NCBI GenBank assembly: GCA_020720705.1 | Contig: DYOJ01000061.1 | Location: 1-9,872 of the forward strand | Reading direction: 5' to 3' | From: Acetofilamentum sp. | Lineage (GTDB): Bacteria; Bacteroidota; Bacteroidia; Bacteroidales; JAADGE01 | Length of the DNA stretch: 9,872 bases | Part shown: in pieces, positions 6,428 through 9,872 of the stretch | Layout: the number at the start of each line of letters is the position of its first letter | How positions within the stretch are numbered: the stretch's first letter is position 1 | Position numbers and translations under genes: made by a program | Notes under the pieces: model-generated | Database searches by the model: none | The model's input: only the letters and a program-made list of their open reading frames with translations | What the model was told of the DNA's origin: nothing

Positions 6428-9400
6428 ATGGGTTCATTGTATCAAAAAATAAGTATTCGGATAAGGTTTAACCTCCTTATCGCAGGTGTAATGGTAGTTT
6501 TTACTGCCGTTACGGTTTACTTTATCACGTCTATCGGGCGTGTTCAGATGTATCACGAATACCGTCAGGATATTGCTCAACTTGAAATTGAATACCTGAA
6601 TTTACGCAAATTTGAGCAAAACTTTCTATTAAGATTTCAAGAAGACCAAGCATTTTTTACAACTAAAGAAAACAGATATATTGATAAACATAAACAAGCC
6701 TCCAATGCGTTCATCGAAGTTCAGACAAAACTTAGTGAGCATAGTATTGCGTCCGATTTACATTTGGAGGAGTCGTTCGGGAAAATCGCAACTTATGAAA
6801 AACGATACGACGAAATATTCGAAAAATTATATACCGAATTACATCGGCGCGGCGCAAACGGCTCCGGTTCGGTAGGTGAAATGATGGTTGCTGCAAACAT
6901 GGCATACACTTCTGCCAACAGTCAGTATCTGAAAGAATACAACGTTAAGTTGATGCAAATTTCAGAGAAATATTTGCAAAATAAAGATGCCGAACAATAT
7001 CGTAACTTCCTCGCTACGTTCTCACAACTCAACAGGTTTATAAGTTCAGGATTAGACCCTATGTACCGATTTGCAGAATCGGAAAGCATTGACACCTCAA
7101 AAGTTGATACCATGCAAATATCGGTAAATGAGAGTGTTACGCGGGACTATGTAAAGCATGTCAATAATTATAAATATCATTTTTCTTCTGTTTTTAAAAT
7201 AGATACAGAGGTCGGGCTTTCATACAAAGACGGATTACAAGGTGAACTTCGTGCCGAAATTCATAAAATAGACCCTGAGTTGGAAAATGTTAAAATGAAA
7301 ATTGCCGAACAGTTAAAAAATTTCACGGGCAGAACCATGAATTCCGCTTATGTATTTTTTGCGTTACTATTAGTCGGACTAATTTTATTTATTCGCCAGT
7401 TTTCCAATTCAATTTTACGCCCCGTCAATCAACTTAAATCATACATCAGTCCGCTCAGCCGCGGTAGTTTGCCGGATAAATTGCCCGATGTTGATGGGCA
7501 GGATGAGATTTCCGAAATGACAACCTATGTCAATGAATTGATTTCCGGCTTAAAACAAACGACTAATTTTGCTGCCGACATCGGACGCGGGCAATTCGAC
7601 ACCGACTACAAACCCCTCAGCTCCGACGATGTGCTCGGAAATTCGCTCATTGAGATGCGTCAGAATCTTAATCAAGCAAAAATTGATGAGGAGATGCGTA
7701 AGCGTGAGGACGATATGCGTAAATGGGCGAACGAAGGTTTGGCAAAATTCAATGATATTTTGCGACAAAGCAGCGGTAATATACAAGAATTGTCAGCAAT
7801 CGTTATTCGTGAACTTGTGCATTTTCTGAAAGCAAACCAAGGCGGTGTTTTTGTTCAGAATAAGGATGATAAAGAAATCGTTCTCGACCTCGTGGCAGCT
7901 TACGCCTACGGACAAGATAAAAAACGAATCAAGCGAATTGCACTGGGAGAAGGGCTTGTAGGAACGGCTGCCGTTGAAAAGGAAACAATTTACATGACCG
8001 ACATTCCGGAAAATTATATCACCATCACCTCCGGATTGGGCGGCAGTAAACCTCGTAGCTTATTGATAGTTCCGATGAAAGTGGAAGATGAAATCTTCGG
8101 TATTATTGAAATCGCTTCTTTTAATGAGTTCAATTCCAATGAAGTAGAATTTGCCGAAAAAGTTTCTGAGAATATTGCCGCTTCACTTTCAATTACACGC
8201 ATCAACAGTCGAACATCCGAACTTTTGGAACAATCGCAACGCGCTGCCGAACAAATGGCGATTCAGGAAGAAGAAATGCGCCGCAGTTTTGAAGAACTCA
8301 AACAAACACAAGAAGAATCGGCAAAACGCGAAGCCGAAATGTCGAGCATCCTGACTGCTATCAATTCATCCTCATTGGTTATTGAGATAAACACAAAAGG
8401 ATATATAACTGCCGTAAATAAAGAACTGCTTGACATTCTGAAACTTGACGAGCGAGATATCGTCGGTAAAATGCATCATGATTTTGTCAGTTCTGAAAAT
8501 GAAAAGTCATACAGCGACTTTTGGTACAAACTTAAAAACGGCGACCACCAAAAATCTACCGAGCGCATTCGTATCGGAGGACGCGAAAAGTGGTTTGGAG
8601 TAACCTATACCCCAATTAAGGATGAAACCGGTGAGGTTCAAAAAATACTGTCATTAGCCACAGATTTAACCGAAACCAAAGAACTCGAGTTTGAATTGCG
8701 TGAACAAGCCGAAGCTATGCAAGCACAGGAAGAAGAAATGCGACAAAATCTTGAAGAGCTACATTCTACTCAAGAAGAAATGGCTAAAAAACAAGAAATG
8801 CTCGAAAAAGCAAACGTGGAAGCCAAAGCCCGCGAGCAAATTTTGAAAGAAGCCGTAAACAAGGCTAATGACCAAGAGCGAGAGCTTCAACTCAAAATCG
8901 GTGAGCTAAATTCCATAAAAAATCAACTCGAAGAAGAACACGACCGAATGATTGAGTTAAACAGCGAGATAGCTTCGCAAGAACGCGAAACGACCGTTGT
9001 TTTTAAATCGGTGGACAAGAATAACATGGTTGCCGAGTTTGAAACAGACGGTACCCTAATTTCGGTAAACGATTTATTCCTGCATCGCTTCGGATACACC
9101 TACCGAGATGTAAAAAACAAACACCATAGGATGTTTATTACGGAAGAAGACCGTAAACGTCCGGAATATAAACAACTTTGGAACAATCTAAGGCAAGGAA
9201 TACCGTTCGAGAATGAATGTAAACGAGTTACCAAATCAGGCGTAGTATTGTTTTTCAAAGGAATATTTACGCCTATAAAAAATATTCACGGGCAAACATA
9301 CAAAATTCTGGAAATCCTTTCCGATGTTACCGAACTCAAACGCACGGCAGCCGAACACGAAGGGCGTATGGCAAATATCAATCGGACAAATGTTATGGTT

Positions 9401-9802
9401 GAAATCGGAAAAAATCAAGCTATCGTAAGTGCAAATACCTTGTTTGCAGAGTCGGTTGGTTACTCCGTTGAGACACTTTTGACAATGAATTATCGTGATA
9501 TTATTTCAAAAGAAATCATGGATACCGAAAGGTACGAACATTTCTGGCGAGATTTAAAACGCGGAAATATTACCGGCGGCACTTGGCATTTCCTATCGAA
9601 AGAAGGCACAAAATTATTTTTCAAAGGAACCTTTACCCCGCTGAGAGACCCTGTAGGGCAAATAGAAAAAATAATGTTCATGGGCTTGGATGTTACCGAT
9701 TATGTAAATCAATCTTTACGCTTAAAAGAACTCGAAGAGCAGATTAAAGCGACAAAAAATCAGAACATTGATAACGAAGACAGCTCAGAAATAAAATCTT
9801 AA
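6428..9802 (+). CDS. Membrane-bound HAMP-GAF-triple-PAS sensory protein without output domain
   Basis: A 1124-residue inner-membrane sensor. Order of parts: transmembrane helix 1 (about 14-36); a largely helical periplasmic domain (37-304), in which LRKFEQNFLLR (59-69) recalls the helical bimodular (HBM) type of ligand sensor; transmembrane helix 2 (305-324). Then HAMP (about 326-378, with Pro332 and DEIS) and a second HAMP-like unit (379-416, with DDVLGNSLIEMRQNL); GAF (about 440-590); a coiled coil containing EEEMRRSFEELKQTQEE; PAS1 (about 640-755); a longer coiled coil with the same motif (766-790); PAS2 (855-972) and PAS3 (975-1092), each ending in a D(V/L)T motif; and a short charged helical tail. 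The PAS units share an (F/L)W..L..G signature (698, 917, 1039). I see no histidine kinase, receiver, GGDEF/EAL, methyl-accepting or DNA-binding domain, so it presumably signals through a partner. Ligand and partner are unknown. Confidence 0.9.
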   Translation: MGSLYQKISIRIRFNLLIAGVMVVFTAVTVYFITSIGRVQMYHEYRQDIAQLEIEYLNLRKFEQNFLLRFQEDQAFFTTKENRYIDKHKQASNAFIEVQTKLSEHSIASDLHLEESFGKIATYEKRYDEIFEKLYTELHRRGANGSGSVGEMMVAANMAYTSANSQYLKEYNVKLMQISEKYLQNKDAEQYRNFLATFSQLNRFISSGLDPMYRFAESESIDTSKVDTMQISVNESVTRDYVKHVNNYKYHFSSVFKIDTEVGLSYKDGLQGELRAEIHKIDPELENVKMKIAEQLKNFTGRTMNSAYVFFALLLVGLILFIRQFSNSILRPVNQLKSYISPLSRGSLPDKLPDVDGQDEISEMTTYVNELISGLKQTTNFAADIGRGQFDTDYKPLSSDDVLGNSLIEMRQNLNQAKIDEEMRKREDDMRKWANEGLAKFNDILRQSSGNIQELSAIVIRELVHFLKANQGGVFVQNKDDKEIVLDLVAAYAYGQDKKRIKRIALGEGLVGTAAVEKETIYMTDIPENYITITSGLGGSKPRSLLIVPMKVEDEIFGIIEIASFNEFNSNEVEFAEKVSENIAASLSITRINSRTSELLEQSQRAAEQMAIQEEEMRRSFEELKQTQEESAKREAEMSSILTAINSSSLVIEINTKGYITAVNKELLDILKLDERDIVGKMHHDFVSSENEKSYSDFWYKLKNGDHQKSTERIRIGGREKWFGVTYTPIKDETGEVQKILSLATDLTETKELEFELREQAEAMQAQEEEMRQNLEELHSTQEEMAKKQEMLEKANVEAKAREQILKEAVNKANDQERELQLKIGELNSIKNQLEEEHDRMIELNSEIASQERETTVVFKSVDKNNMVAEFETDGTLISVNDLFLHRFGYTYRDVKNKHHRMFITEEDRKRPEYKQLWNNLRQGIPFENECKRVTKSGVVLFFKGIFTPIKNIHGQTYKILEILSDVTELKRTAAEHEGRMANINRTNVMVEIGKNQAIVSANTLFAESVGYSVETLLTMNYRDIISKEIMDTERYEHFWRDLKRGNITGGTWHFLSKEGTKLFFKGTFTPLRDPVGQIEKIMFMGLDVTDYVNQSLRLKELEEQIKATKNQNIDNEDSSEIKS

Positions 9803-9828
9803 ACTTCAACTGAGTTTATAGTCAAGTT

Positions 9829-9872
9829 ATGAAAAAGAACAATTTTGCTCTAAAACTGACCCTGTTACTTAG
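9829..9872 (+). CDS. Start of a probable exported protein (cut by window end)
   Basis: An ATG 26 bases after the sensor's stop opens a frame that stays open to the window end. The 14 complete codons read MKKNNFALKLTLLL, a basic start followed by a hydrophobic run, as in a signal peptide. The short gap and lack of a terminator suggest cotranscription with the sensor. Identity cannot be told from this stretch. Confidence 0.5.
   Translation, partial: MKKNNFALKLTLLL

Noticed and set aside
9800..9818. Possible terminator after the sensor (TAAACT / AGTTTA)
   Set aside because: A six-base AT-rich stem with a seven-base loop and no T-run; the next gene begins ten bases later.

Overview
The window looks like chromosomal DNA from a member of the Bacteroidota. 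The sequence is AT-rich. Several genes are preceded by the -7 element typical of that phylum (TAnnTTTG, sometimes with an upstream TTG/TTTG), and Shine-Dalgarno sequences are weak or absent. The protein families also fit: a CarboxypepD_reg-like exported protein, an OmpA-type lipoprotein, an Omp85 protein, a methylmalonyl-CoA epimerase, and a large HAMP-GAF-PAS sensory protein with the 'EEEMR..EEL..TQEE' linker helices I associate with this phylum. I cannot name a genus.

Layout, left to right. Bases 1-215 hold no gene but contain nested inverted repeats (2-139) and a short direct repeat. An OmpA-like peptidoglycan-binding lipoprotein (216-1130, minus) and an exported protein with a carboxypeptidase-regulatory-like domain (1198-2352, plus) diverge from a 67-base region whose two candidate -7 elements abut. 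A PspA/IM30-like coiled-coil protein follows (2422-3093, plus). It converges, 15 bases apart, on a minus-strand cluster that reads from right to left: acyl-CoA thioesterase (5281-5712), family 2 glycosyltransferase (4533-5276) and a short single-POTRA Omp85 outer-membrane protein (3109-4533). The three genes are 4 bases apart or overlap by 1 base, so they are very likely one operon. Diverging from that operon is methylmalonyl-CoA epimerase (5834-6235, plus) with a good promoter. A 1124-residue membrane sensor with no recognisable output domain occupies 6428-9802, and a probable exported protein begins at 9829 and runs off the end.

The common theme of the left half is the cell envelope: an OmpA anchor, a secreted surface-type protein, a membrane-stress PspA homologue, an Omp85 barrel and a glycosyltransferase. 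The epimerase belongs to the propionate/succinate (methylmalonyl-CoA) route of central metabolism. The sensor has two membrane passes, HAMP-like segments, a GAF domain and three PAS domains, so it should relay an external or internal signal to an unseen partner.

I do not see a defence system, CRISPR array, tRNA, rRNA, transposase or prophage gene. Most of the window is ordinary core or envelope genome. The least explained items are the nested inverted repeat at the left edge, the outputless sensor, and the exact in-frame 12-base tandem repeat inside a signal peptide.
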